Notes under the pieces: model-generated | Database searches by the model: none | What the model was told of the DNA's origin: nothing | What the model saw: only the letters and a program-made list of their open reading frames with translations | Program-made: the position numbers and the translations under genes | Assembly: GCA_963921795.1 (NCBI GenBank) | Contig: OY997658.1 | Span: 52,529,897-52,593,896 of the forward strand | Reading direction: 5' to 3' | DNA from: Nannobrachium achirus | Lineage: Eukaryota > Chordata > Actinopteri > Myctophiformes > Myctophidae | DNA: 64,000 nt | Part shown: one piece after another, positions 32,862-44,187 of the stretch | Numbering within the stretch: position 1 is the stretch's first letter | How the letters are laid out: every line of letters starts with the position of its first letter

Positions 32862-34185
32862 CGCTACGCTACTGTTCATTCTCATAGGCAGTACAGTATG
32901 TTGCAACTCAATATACTGGCTGTGGATATGGGTGATGATAAAACAATACCCCAGTAAGCCAACACCTTCACCAAAAGATCTCCAGTATATAGAAACAGAC
33001 ATGCTGGACAAACATCAGGGTCGAAGGGTACTGTATGATTACACCACAACAGTCACTAGAACGTGACACCAGAGCCAGAACATAAGAATAAATTCATAGA
33101 AAAAAAAGAGAGGACGCAGAAAGGAAAACACCTAATGAACACTGCACAGCGAAAAGATTATTTCTCATGGAACAGTTAGCTGTCTGATCTCGCACGTTTA
33201 GAAACTGTGACCAACATTTCTATTTGTGTCCCGATTTGGCTGGGAGCCAGTCATCTCGGGAATTGTCATTATTCCCTACAGCCAATATGACGTTTTTTTT
33301 TTTTTTTCTCTCTAAAAAGATAATGCCACAACAGCATCTCATAATATCTAGGCTACATTTCACTTAAACGCCAGCGCTTAACTCTGCATGTAAATAAGAC
33401 TTTTTTTAATTAATGTGAGAGATCGGGACAATTCTGTTGGTCCTCCCAGCCATGTAGCTACAATGCATTGTTTATTTTTAATCAAGCCTCAGTTTGTCAG
33501 CCCTTTGTAGTCAAATGCGGTAAAATCGGGACTCCATTAAAAACCACAGTATTTATCCCGTTAATGTAGTGCCACGTATGTTCCAAATGAACCACGTTAC
33601 GTTGTTATAATGATTTAATCTATTATTTATTTATTTATTTATTATTGCGCTGTTTCTGGCGCTTTTCTTCTTCTCGAGTTTGGAAAAAAAGGATCCGTTC
33701 CGTTTCCTGCCTGAGCCGGATGCGAGGAGTCCTTTGTTGTCACGGCTTAGCAATAGCATTGACTCAGTGTCATGATCGTAAACTGTCTAGTTTTAACGTT
33801 CAGAGCGTTTTCTTTTTGGACAATAAAAACATTGACAGCCAGGGGAAAAAAATCCATGAAGGACACGGAAGGCAATCGTTCACTCGCCGTTGGAAAATTT
33901 ACTTATTAGACTATTCTGGATGAGTGGCTAACGGCTAACGCTAACGTTAGCTAGCGCTAGCTGCAGGCTAACGCAGGCATGGTATATACACAATTACACA
34001 TGGAATAAAACGGCGACCCAACTCTATGTTGCTCTTCTACAAGCTCACAACGCGAGGAGGTTAAGTCTGTCAGAACCGTCAGATTATCCTTCTGACTGAA
34101 ATTACACAAACACTGATTATGTTACATTTAGCACAGTTAGCCCGACCAATTTAGACAGGGCACGAGTTACGGTGTTGCGCACGTA

Positions 34186-34649
34186 ATAAATTCACTTCAA
34201 CCTGGTGTTGAGCAGTTAAACCTATTTGCTACGTACGTCTACAAAAACGTTCATATTTCAAAGATAAAGTGCTTACTGAAGTCTCACAGATGTCACAGTA
34301 TGGTACGCTCAAGCAGAATTACCCGTATCTTTCGTATTGTTTAATAAACAGCATTTTAATCCGATCAGATGCCATTTTCTGTTGTTTTTCAGCCATGCGA
34401 CCCCATCGGTTGCGAGGTGTACTGCACTTAGATACATTAATACCTTTTTAAGGAAACGACGACCGATCGGATTAAAATGCTCCTCGTTAAATAATACGAT
34501 CATTACGGGACATTCTGCTGGAGCGTACCCTATGGTGACATCCGTGAGCCTTCACTAAGCAATTTATCTTTGTAATCTGACGTTTGTGTAGACGTACGTA
34601 GCAAATTGGTTAAACTGCTCAACAGCAGATTGTGTTGAATTCACGGTTG
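34186..34649. mobile_element. Foldback inside copy B
   Basis: Counterpart of 28060-28524, with the same flanks (GCGCACGTA and GCGCAGCGTA) and the same arms. Confidence 0.75.
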
Positions 34650-34918
34650 GCGCAGCGTAGCGTCTTTACATTTAGCCCAATAATGCTATATAGGAAGAAT
34701 CTTATTTACCTAAGTAAAAGTATATGCCCACTGCAATTTAGATATACACTGTTACAAGTAGAAGTCCGGTATTAAATAAACATATGTTTTTTAATACTAC
34801 AATAACAGCTGAAGTGGTTAATGTATGTTTTGGACTATTAAAATCCAAATCTACAAAGCAATAACTAAAGTTTAAACATACATAAACCACTTTAGCCCTA
34901 TGTTATACCAAGGCTATT

Positions 34919-34994
34919 TGAAAATAGCCGATCTACAAGCTCACAACGCATTGCGGTGCGACGCGTTGTGAGCTTGTAGATCTGCTATTTTAAA
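34919..34994. repeat. TACAAGC hairpin P11
   Basis: Same arms as P9 but with a tip of ACGCATTGCGGTGCGACGCG. Confidence 0.85.
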
Positions 34995-35471
34995 ACATTT
35001 TGTACTTTTACTTTTGGTACTTTAAGTACATTTGGATACCAATACTTTTGTACTTTTACTCAAGTACATTTTTAATTCTGGACTTTTACTTGTAACAGAG
35101 TGATTCTACATTGCAGAATTGATACTTTTACTTAATTATAAAATTTAGGTACTTTTTCCACCACTGTGTAAACGTTTGTGTTCTCATGCCAATAAAGCTT
35201 CTTTGAATTGAAGATTGAATTGAAGATTGCTCCCCATGTGGCGGAGTCAGGTCATTGCAGGTTAGAAATTTATTTAAAACTTGAATATCTCAAAAGTACT
35301 ATTTCAGCATGGCATCATTCTATAAGCCATATCTTCAAAACTGTTGGGTCAATCTCCACAACCAATATATCATTTTGTAGCTATGATCCCCAGATTTCAA
35401 ATGAAATGAAAACATGAAAATGAAAAAAAAAAAAAACAATGACTAGCCACCAGCTGTGCTGGGACACATTT

Positions 35472-35920
35472 GTTAATTGTGATACCAAATACATCAGACA
35501 GTCTACAAAAGGAAATGCATGATTTTAATTATTTCATTTTTATGGCCAGAAGCAGGGATATAATGGATTGCATTTCATGGACCAAAACACCAGGGCTGGG
35601 TTTAACAGTTACCCATTTTGTGTGAAGTGGCTCACAGAAATAACCTTGAGCTTTCCCTAGAATTAAATACAAATAAATAAACCAGCCCAAACTCATCTTC
35701 AGTCATGAATCCATGACTGATCCCTCACTGAATCCCCTGCGTGACCTGTCACCAGGCCGACGCCAAGTGGAAATGGAAACGCTTATGACAATATTAGAAT
35801 GTAAAATAATACAGTTTGCCAGAGGTGCCAGGTAACCCCTGACCTAAATCAACTGAGGCAGAAATCTATTACAAAGATTATCTTTCATCTTCATCTGTGT
35901 GTGTGCGTACGAGCGCATGT
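35472..35920. other. Unassigned sequence
   Basis: No repeat or exon recognised. Confidence 0.35.
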
Positions 35921-35926
35921 GCATGC

Positions 35927-35928
<2 letters not shown>

Positions 35929-35989
<61 letters not shown>

Positions 35990-36030
35990 TGTGTGCGTGC
36001 GTGCGTGCGTGTGTGTGTGCGTGTGTGTGT
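35929..36030. repeat. (GT)n microsatellite
   Basis: GT repeat with CT and GCGT interruptions toward its right end. It abuts the 3' tail of the LINE. Confidence 0.95.
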
Positions 36031-36032
36031 CA

Positions 36033-37412
36033 AGGTCAAGGTAAACTTTATTGTCCACAAGGGAAATTTTGCTTGGGCTTTCACCCCTACTGCAGCCACA
36101 CATAAAACATCAATGACAATACTAGAAATACATACAGAGGGGGGACACAACAATACACAAGTGCACAGAAAGTAGTTAGTAGTCAATATCACTGTCAATT
36201 CTATTTCAGAGCCTCATTCAACATTTTAGTTTACACAGGGACAAAGGAATTTTTAAACCTGATATAGTGCCATATAGGTTCACTGTACCTTCTGCCAGAG
36301 GGCAGAAGTACAAATTCTCAATGTAAAACATGGGTAGCATCACTCACTATTTTTTGAGCCTGTCTTAGTGTGGTCTGCTCATAAATGGACTTGATTAAGA
36401 GATGTGGCTGTATTGTATTAAATGCTGAACTGAAATCTACGAGAAGAAGACGTGCGTAAGCTTTAGTCGGGGGATATCTTTAGAAATAGTGTCAAATCCT
36501 GGAATAAATTCCTTACCAAAAGAATTCTTCACCAATGTGTTTGTAAAGGTGTCTAGTAACACATCTCACAAAGACTGAAATTCAGTTTCCCTAGGAAAAC
36601 CTTTGACAGCTATAGGGTAATTCTGGGTCTCATTCACTCACTATACACTATACTATAGGGGGAAAACATCACTCCCAAAAAATATGCTTTAAGTGGGATG
36701 TGAGGGGTCTAACTAGGTGTTTTTAATTATTCTGAATCCATTGCAAGCATTTGTTTTGCACCAAAAACATTCCTTGGGCTAGAAATGGACCCCCATACCA
36801 CTGTGAAAAGTGATGACTAATCACTAAACCATCATTTTATGGGCTGTTTTTAGCCCAATGAATGTTTTTTTGTGCAAAACAAATGTTTGCAATGGATTCA
36901 GAATAATTAAAAACACCCCTCACATCCCACTTAAAGCATATTTTTTGGGGGTGATTTTTTTCCCCCTATAGTATAGTGTATAGTGAGTGAATGAGACCCA
37001 GAATTACCCTAGCTGTCAAAGATTTTCCTAGGGAAACTGAATTTCAGTCTTTGTGAGATGTGTTACTAGACACCTTTACAAACACATTGGTGAAGAAATA
37101 GTTTGGTAAGGAATTTATTCCAGGATTTTTTAAGATATCCCCCGACTACTTTGTTCTTTTTGTTATTGTCCAAGTGTTTCAAAAGAAAATTATCCAAGGT
37201 CAAAACTGCATCCTCTATACCTCTGTTACTCCTATAAGCAAACTGAAAAGTATCTAATGAACAACCACCCGCTGCCTTCAGTAAACTGATAATGATTTTT
37301 TCAAAACACTTCATAATCAAAGCGACTGGGCGGTATAGTCATTATACTCCTTACAGCATGGCTTTTTGGGAACAGGGATTATAATGGAGTCTTTCCAGAT
37401 GGATGGAACAGT
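36033..37412 (-). pseudogene. Rex1/L2-like LINE reverse transcriptase remnant
   Basis: On the minus strand from 37412: [17 protein letters not shown], then after a frameshift KCFEKIIISLL, LDTFQFAYRSNRGIEDAVL and FLLKHLDNNKKNKV. At that point a palindromic MITE intervenes (36466-37146), after which translation resumes YARLLLVDFSSAFNTIQPHL, then QAQKIVSDATHVL and LPSGRRYSEPIWHYIRFKNS. These are reverse transcriptase motifs in order and the LPSGRRY...NSF tail near the LINE 3' end. The catalytic-centre region and much of the C-terminal half are deleted between HLL and QAQKI. The 3' tail ends ACAATAAAGTTTACCTTGAC at 36033. It is dead. Confidence 0.8.
36466..37146. mobile_element. 681-bp TA-flanked palindromic MITE inside the LINE
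   Basis: TA at 36464-36465 and 37147-37148. The ends are GTCGGGGGATATC and its inverse. Two arms of about 340 bp pair along almost their full length (AAATTCCTTACCAAA, CACCAATGTGTTTGTAAAGG, TGTTACTAGACACC, CTGAATCCATTGCAAGC). The insertion splits the reverse transcriptase between NKV and YARLLL. The interior and the GTC(C/G)GG start relate it to the foldback at 18265-19279. Confidence 0.88.
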
Positions 37413-37414
37413 AC

Positions 37415-37415
<1 letters not shown>

Positions 37416-37505
<90 letters not shown>
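37416..37505. repeat. (GT)n microsatellite
   Basis: About 44 GT units, directly upstream (on the minus strand) of the LINE reverse transcriptase fragment. Confidence 0.97.
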
Positions 37506-37507
<2 letters not shown>

Positions 37508-38517
37508 TACATGCATGTGGGTATAGGTACTGTATGTGTTGTATACCTATATATTGCATGCATGTGGGTAGATGTGTACACAGTCAGTACTGCATGTATT
37601 GTATTTTCCCATAATGTGTGTTTATGTGCATTTTAACGCAAGTTGTTTGTACACAGATTTATAATGCATTGCAGTGATATTTAACTGGCGGCCCACAGGC
37701 CAAATTCCAATGTAATACTAAACGATGTACAGGATGACCATTTTGATTCTTTTTCATAACCTTAACTGAAGCTTGTTAATGGTTAATCAACCATCAACTG
37801 ATAAGAATAACATGTGATTCACTCAGGAGTCTCAGGGTCCCAAATTAACCAGCAGGGCTGCGTTGGTCTGCTACAAGATTATAATGTAATCTTTAGTGAG
37901 TGTCACCCATACGAAAATCACTTGGGTCAAGGTGCAGTGCAGCTCAGTCCATTATGTACTTAAGAAAGATATCTGGTGTTAAATTGTATTTAAGTATCAC
38001 AAGTACAAGTATCAAAAGTAAAAGACCTTTTCATTGTACAAAGAAACAAAACAGCCAGAAATGTTGTCTACTTGCACTACTTCTTTTCACTATGTAGCTA
38101 GGTATACGTAGCTTGGCAAAGCTACATCGCTACAGTTCATTGGTACCTCAACATAAAAGAGCACAACAGATCATCCACCACAAACCATCAATTCATAACT
38201 ATTGCTGAGTCTTGTGTCGATGTTGTCCATTTACACAGAATAAATTATTCACCTTATGAATCTAGTTTTGAGCGGATTTTGCCAATCTTCCATCTTCGCC
38301 ATCTTCATCCACTTCAAACACATCATAAGAGCTTGTCAACTTATTAGCTGTATTAAGAAGTAGGTTATTTTTATACTGATTTACTGAACACTCTTGGCTG
38401 TCTTATCAGTGACGTGTATTCTATACAGTATATGTACTCACAGAGAAGTATCTTGTGTTCTGTATTCTGTACTGTCTATGTACTGCATATCAGCAATATG
38501 TTAGAGACTACTGTATA

Positions 38518-38518
<1 letters not shown>
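37506..38518. other. Unassigned sequence with a small MITE piece
   Basis: Around 37975-38030, AAGTATCACAAGTACAAGTA and AAAAGTAAAAGA look like hAT MITE family-1 debris. Nothing else is recognised. Confidence 0.35.
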
Positions 38519-38520
<2 letters not shown>

Positions 38521-38579
<59 letters not shown>

Positions 38580-38588
38580 ACGCACAGC
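38521..38588. repeat. (CA)n microsatellite
   Basis: About 25 CA units followed by GCACACGCACACGCAC variants. A shorter (CA)n lies at about 38785-38808. Confidence 0.95.
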
Positions 38589-38879
38589 CTTTCAGTGATA
38601 TGTCTTTTGTGTACACTACTGTTTTCTGTATGCACTGCAACATCCCTTGGGGGAGGAAAAACACTTTTGTTTGACACATTATGTGGTCTGATATGAGCAA
38701 ACCCATTTAGTTCCTGTTCTCACATACACACACAGAAAGCACATGCCCACATATGCAGTACATGCACTGTAACTCGTACATGCAAACACACACACACACA
38801 CACACACATTCAGCCTTAGGGTGTCTGGTCCATTACCATTATGCACTCACCTAACCCCAGCAACTTGCAATGGGTCTGG

Positions 38880-39065
38880 TCTTTACAGGGGCACAACGCC
38901 AGAGGGCACAACACCAGAGGGAGCGCCTCTGAGCTTGTTCTCCCTAGATTGGGCACAAACACAAGGGAAAAATACATTCAATACTGCCACCAAAATGTGG
39001 AATGCCCAAACAACAGCCAAGCCATTCTCGATTTCCCCATTCTCATTTAAAGCTAAAACATGAAT
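38880..39065 (+). pseudogene. LINE ORF2 C-terminal remnant
   Basis: SELVLPRLGTNTREKY in one frame and GKNTFNTATKMWNAQTT in another resemble the conserved tail (L.LPR..TN.G...F...A.K.WN) of fish non-LTR retrotransposon proteins. The frame change and lack of upstream domains show it is a fragment. Confidence 0.45.
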
Positions 39066-39779
39066 GTCCTCAAATTACAAGTGGAGTTTGATAATCTGAT
39101 ACCCTACGAGCGTGCCCCCAGATAGTCAAACAATGCTCTCCCTCAAAGAAGCGCCACGGAAGGAGCTCTGTGGAAGTGGAATCCTCTGCCCCACCTTTTG
39201 AGCGGTGCCTGCCGCTCCAACATTTAACCGAGTGTGTATGTCTGTATGTCCACCGACTGTGTGCTTGTCCATACTGTATGTCCGTGTGAGCACGGCCTCA
39301 ACAGCTGCAATACCGCTGGGTGACCTACTTTCAAGTGGCGCTGATGAGCAGCCTAAGGCACCGCTCACTTCACACACGGGTGCCGTTTGTTTATTTCTAT
39401 TATTGCTTTTAATGTTATTGTATTGATATGCATCTTGCTTGGCTCTTGACGGAGGCAGTTGCATCTCTCTCGCTCTCTCTCTCTTTCTCCCTCCTTCATG
39501 TGTTGTCTGCTGTCTCTACACTGTCTCTTCAAAAACTACAGTACAACTATTTGAAGAATCAATTCGGAACTATTTGAAGCAATCCTCCAGAAGAATAGAA
39601 TAGGCTGAAGGGGCATTGTTGAGAGAGCCTCCGTTTTTTCTCCTCCCATGCAGCGCTGGCAGTGTTTTTCTTATGGCCCAAGCATCCCCCCCCACCCACC
39701 CGCCGTGAAAATGGCAGCAGCACCTGCACCCTCAATGCATTGCATTGCACATCCTTAATTTCGTTGTACTGTGTCTGTG

Positions 39780-39885
39780 CTTGTACATGTACTGTGCTTG
39801 GAAATGAGTTGATCGTTGACAATGTAACTGTGCCGGTGCCTGTACTGTATTGTTACAATGACAAATAAAGCAATCTATCTATATG
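39780..39885 (+). repeat. LINE-like 3' tail
   Basis: TGTACTGTATTGTTACAATG followed by ACAAATAAAGCAATCTATCT looks like a Rex1-type 3' end with the short terminal repeat. The body is absent. Confidence 0.4.
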
Positions 39886-40419
39886 TCTTGATGACATGAT
39901 TTGAGTACAATGGACCATAATGGAAATACCATACCAAATAGACCATACTGTTTCAAAATCATGTTAATAAAGTATTCAATCAATCGATTGATGTACTAGT
40001 GTGACATCAATATGTGGTCCATTCTGTCGGACTGGGCCACATATTGATATCAACACTGCAGAGGTCTGTTTTCTGGACATTGGATGAGATAACAATGTTT
40101 AATGAACCAACACATAAAGCTAAATCATCCTCATGAAGTGTGTGTTCCTGCCAATTTCCAGGCTGTTCTTCCTGGCACGACAATCGCGGGTTCATCGTTG
40201 AGCCTCACATTTTACATGAGAGCTCAGAAACGTATCGATTTATAATTTTTGTATCTAAAACTCAAAAATGAGCTTGCAACACGTTGACACATGCAAAGAG
40301 ATTGTAAATTGAGAAACTCTCAAAAAAAAGTTTCGAAAACTGAAGCCTACAGCTTCCCACATACTAAATATTATTATGCAAAATTGATGTAGGCCTATGT
40401 CAGTTCTTGTCATTTTTAT
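39886..40419. other. Unassigned sequence
   Basis: A local palindrome around ATCAATCGATTGAT near 39980 is the only structure noticed. Confidence 0.35.
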
Positions 40420-41547
40420 TAGTGGCCAAGGGCCACGAAGTGGCCAAGCCCTTGGCCACTTATAGATATTGGACTTCATCTCCTTCTTCCGCCACTTTTT
40501 CTCTAGCGGCTAGACCGTGCAGTCGCTTTTTACGAAACTCGGCAGTATGGCAGAGGACTATGCCAAACGGCTAAAACGCGAAGCTCGCAACAATCGGCCA
40601 AAGGGTGGCGCTGTAGGAAGCCTTTGAAAAATGCCAACTTTGAACAGGTGTAGCTCATGCCCTGTTTCAGGTACAGCAATGAAACCTGTATACACTTATG
40701 CGTCTCCTCATGCCGAACAACTTTTACGCTCTGACTTTTGACCTCTGACCTTTACTTCTCCCACAATTTTGAATTATATGAAAAACAGTAAAAATGTATC
40801 TCCTCCTGGGATTTTCGCGTAACGTGCGCAAAACTTTTTTTACATGAACTTTGGACCAATACGATCTGAGAAGTTAGGCGGATTTTCTTTAAAGCGAAAC
40901 ATTATTGTTTAATAATTCACTCAATGTTGCAGTTATATGCAAATTATTCTTCTGCCTCTAAATCATACATGCAAAGTGACACGTTCATGGCATTTGGCAA
41001 ATATGTAGAGGGTTAGTCCAAATATCACTGAAAGCAATCTTACTCCAATTGGCCAAAGGGGGGCGCTATACGAAGCGTTTGAAAACTCAAACTTTAAAGG
41101 GGCATAAGTCATGCCTCGTTTCATTTAAAGACATGCAACTTGGTTACACGCGTGCCTTGACTCAAGCGGAAGCCATCCGTGTCTTTGTTAAGTAAGCTCC
41201 GTCCTTAGATTTTCCGCCATTTTGAGCAGTTTGTAAAACACTTAAACCCGCTTTTATTCCGTAACTTTCGCCTCACATGCACGGAACCTTTTTTACATGA
41301 ACTTTGGACCAACATCTAAAGATCTGTCAGATCAGATTTTTAAAAAATTGAAACATGCATTTTTTATAATTCAATCAATATTGCAAGTTGTATGCAAATT
41401 ATTCTTCTGCCTCTAAAACATACATGCAAAGTAAAATTTTCATGATGAACTATTGTAGAGGGTTAGTCCAAACATCGCTGAAACCAATCTTACCCCAATT
41501 GGCCAAAAGGGGGCACTATATCATTTTGAAAGAAGGAGTCAAGTACA

Positions 41548-42060
41548 TTACATGAAACTTTTTCTTTTTTCTTTTCTTTTTTTTTTTTAAATGACAGGTA
41601 CATTATGTGTGGCTACCGTAGTGTAGTGGTCAGTGCCTGTGCCTGGTATACGGATGGTTGTCAGTTCAAACCCCACATCGGGTTGAGTTGATGTTAACAT
41701 CCTGGATGCCCATGGTATGTGCATATGTCAAACTCTTTAATGTTGACACGTCTGATCTAACTCCAGATCACGTTCATGTTTAAAATGTGAGCCCCACAAC
41801 TACTGTAGATTTACATGAAACTTTTTCTTTTTTCTTTTCTTTTTTTTTTAAATGACAGGTCCATAATGTGTGACTGCCGTAGTGTAGTGGTCAGTGCCTG
41901 TGCCTGGTATACGGATGGTTGGCAGTTCAAACCCCACGTCGGGTTGAGTTGATGTTAACATCCTGGATGCCCATGGCATGTGCATATGTCAAACTCTTTA
42001 ATGTTGACACGTCTGATCTAACTCCAGATCACGTTCATGTTTAAAATGAGCCCTTCTCTA
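41548..42060 (+). repeat. Two tandem ~263-bp copies of a tRNA-headed SINE unit
   Basis: TTACATGAAACTTTTTCTTT starts each copy (41548 and 41811). Each holds an RNA polymerase III type promoter: box A TAGTGTAGTGGTCAG and box B AGTTCAAACCCC, followed by CGGGTTGAGTTGATGTTAAC. The copies are close to identical, so the duplication is recent. The tRNA-like part of the first is about 41608-41692. No full cloverleaf was drawn, so the parent tRNA is not assigned. Confidence 0.75.
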
Positions 42061-42249
42061 CCGGCTGTTTTTTTCTGTTTTGAGTAAAAGAAAATATGAT
42101 CACTCGAAAATGTCAGAAATACTCAGATTACATTTACTCAGATTGATTTCACCCCAAGCCTCCAAAATATAAAAAATAAATCAATAAAATCAAGGCACTC
42201 AGCCTACATAGAACTTTTTTTTTTTAAACAAACATGGTGAACAGATCCT

Positions 42250-42330
42250 GTGGCTGCCTAGTGTAGTGGTCAGGGCATATGCCCTTCATGCAGAAGGTCG
42301 TTGGATCGAATCCCGCTTGGGGTTTATGTA
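42250..42330 (+). repeat. tRNA-derived SINE head
   Basis: Box A CTAGTGTAGTGGTCAGGG and box B GGATCGAATCCC have normal spacing. The unique body downstream is short. It is related to but distinct from the tandem pair upstream. Confidence 0.65.
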
Positions 42331-42554
42331 AGCATAATACCATGACATTTGGTAGACTTTACAGTTTGGTTCCTTGAATAATGTCTGATATGGAGCCTTC
42401 CTATAAATGTCCCCCAACCCCCCTTGATGCGTATTTTAATATCTGCCATTACTAAATAATGTATTTTGCATCATAAATCCTGAAACAAGCATTATAATAC
42501 AAACTGTCATGTCTACACCTATGTTGTGATTTTCAAGGATTGCAATGATATCAT

Positions 42555-42830
42555 GTACCAGCTCCAGTGGCCTAGTGGTTTGAGTGTCTTCCCTGAGACT
42601 AGGAGATCCGGGTTCAAACCCGGGTCGCGTCATACCAAAGATTCTAAAAAATGGGACCCAGTGCCTCCCTGCTTGAAACTCAGCATCAAGGGTTGTATTG
42701 GGGGTAACTCCCTGCGACATACTAGCGTCATGTCCAGGGGGTGTACTTGTACATCAAGCTGCCTTACGCCACAGAAACAGGAGATAGGCTCCTGCCCTAT
42801 GAGATTCATAGCCTGGCCGATTCATATGGT
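42555..42830 (+). repeat. tRNA-derived SINE with V-SINE-like core
   Basis: Box A TGGCCTAGTGG and box B GGTTCAAACCC match the polymerase III consensus exactly. The core CATACCAAAGATTCTAAAAA, ATGGGACCCAGTGCCTCCCT and CTCAGCATCAAGGGTTG is a combination I recall from widespread fish SINEs. The tail around CTGCCTTACGCCACAGAAAC and GGAGATAGGCTCCTGCC resembles L2-type LINE tails. The family name is from memory. Confidence 0.75.
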
Positions 42831-43650
42831 CTTCATAGCTCAGCAAGGCTTACTATGTACATCATCAAACTGTGCATAGTATCACACTTTTTTATGTCTG
42901 TTGCATATAGGCCTACAGTCTTTTGCATACATGTTGTGTAGAGGCCAATTTGTGTTGTACCTATAACCACCGATTAGTGTAAAACTTTGTATGCACACTT
43001 CCCAGAGGCCAAGGAAAAACCTGTGCCCTGCATTTTTCACATCTGCCATTTATAGCGCCACCAGAAGGCCGACTTACAGTATGTAAAACACATTCTTCGA
43101 TATTACTCCTTCAGATTTTATCAGAAAATCACACAAATCAGTACACAGTATCTCTACAGTGATGTAATCATGACGGATTTGTCAGATATCATATTCTATC
43201 TAATTGTGGCTAACATTGAATTCCAAGGTTTGCAGGATTGCTCCTTTTTGAACAAAATGTCTCAAACGCAGCCTGCTATGTCTGTGAGATTTTGCACACA
43301 CATTCCCACTAGGCCAAGGAACAGATGCCACCCTTCTCACATTGGACTGTTATAGCGCCACCAGCAGTTAAATTTTGCAAAACACATTTTTGGAACAAAA
43401 TGCTTCAAATCCCGCATGCAGCGTCCGATTGCCGTGAAAGGCCCAAGAACACGTGGCACCCTTTTCACTTTGGCCTATTATAGAGTCACCACTAGGCCAA
43501 AAAAAACTATCTGACCTGCCGGGGTCCTGTTCGGAAGAACACTGCTTCTAGTTTTTCTTTGATGTCTTCTTTGCTTTCCCTTGATGCCTTTTTGCTTTCC
43601 TGCTTTTTATGCCTTGGCCACTTTATCGCTGCTTGCAGCTATATTTTATT

Positions 43651-44187
43651 TTTAAATGGTGGCTGTTTCCTTTTGCTCCAAAACGAAGGAGACCATTTCC
43701 ATATTTCTAAAGTTTTATTCAAACCGTCAAAGCAAATTCATGCCTCTATCCAGGTTTGTTTGACTGTTTTCGCATAGTTAATAAGCAAAGGCAAGATAAT
43801 CACCTGCCTCCAGGGCTCTATACCTGTCACTTTTCCGGGCTTTTAAAACCTTCGACATAGGTGCTTATTTGAACTGCCAAGTCCAATTTCCCCTAAGAGA
43901 GAATAACAAAGTGAATCTGAAAATATATGCCGCTATTGATTTGAACATCTGAGGTAAGCGTCATGATTACTGTCATTTTATGACAGACTATCTGAACCAG
44001 GATAAAACCTGAGAAAGGTGTTTGCCGTGATGATGGATGTCTCCGTCAATGTTTACTATGTTGTTTGAGGCACCATCAAATACACTAGGAGACACGACAG
44101 CACACTGCGAAAAGGTACAGGCGTTCTTCAGATAATTTCAATTCGATATTTCACAAGTCTTAGATTTTACATTACCACCTCAGTTAC
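43651..44187. other. Unassigned sequence
   Basis: No repeat or exon recognised. Confidence 0.35.

Larger units (their letters stand above)
33236..35467 (+). mobile_element. 2,232-bp GTGTCCC transposon, copy B
   Basis: ATTT flanks both ends (33232-33235 and 35468-35471), a direct duplication different from copy A, so this is an independent insertion and not a segmental duplication. It differs from copy A by scattered substitutions and small indels. It carries the same nested foldback (34186-34649) and rearranged MITE (to 35166) with hairpin P11. The short frames mirror those of copy A and do not resemble any transposase. Confidence 0.92.
40420..43650. repeat. Composite dispersed repeat with TATAGCGCCACC motifs
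   Basis: The left border has a hairpin, GTGGCCAAGGGCCAC then GTGGCCAAGCCCTTGGCCAC (about 40421-40461). The right border reads CCTTGGCCACTTTATCGCTG and TGCTTGCAGCTATATTTTAT, which I associate with a very common teleost repeat. GGCGCTATA and TATAGCGCCACCAG occur on both strands inside, and near-duplicate blocks such as TTATTCTTCTGCCTCTAAA recur at about 40945 and 41400. SINE heads are nested at 41.6-42.8 kb. No protein is recognised. Confidence 0.55.

Noticed and set aside
27087..35467. Segmental duplication of genomic DNA as explanation for the 27-kb and 33-kb copies
   Set aside because: Each copy ends at inverted GTGTCCC termini and has its own direct 4-bp duplication, so they are separate transposon insertions.
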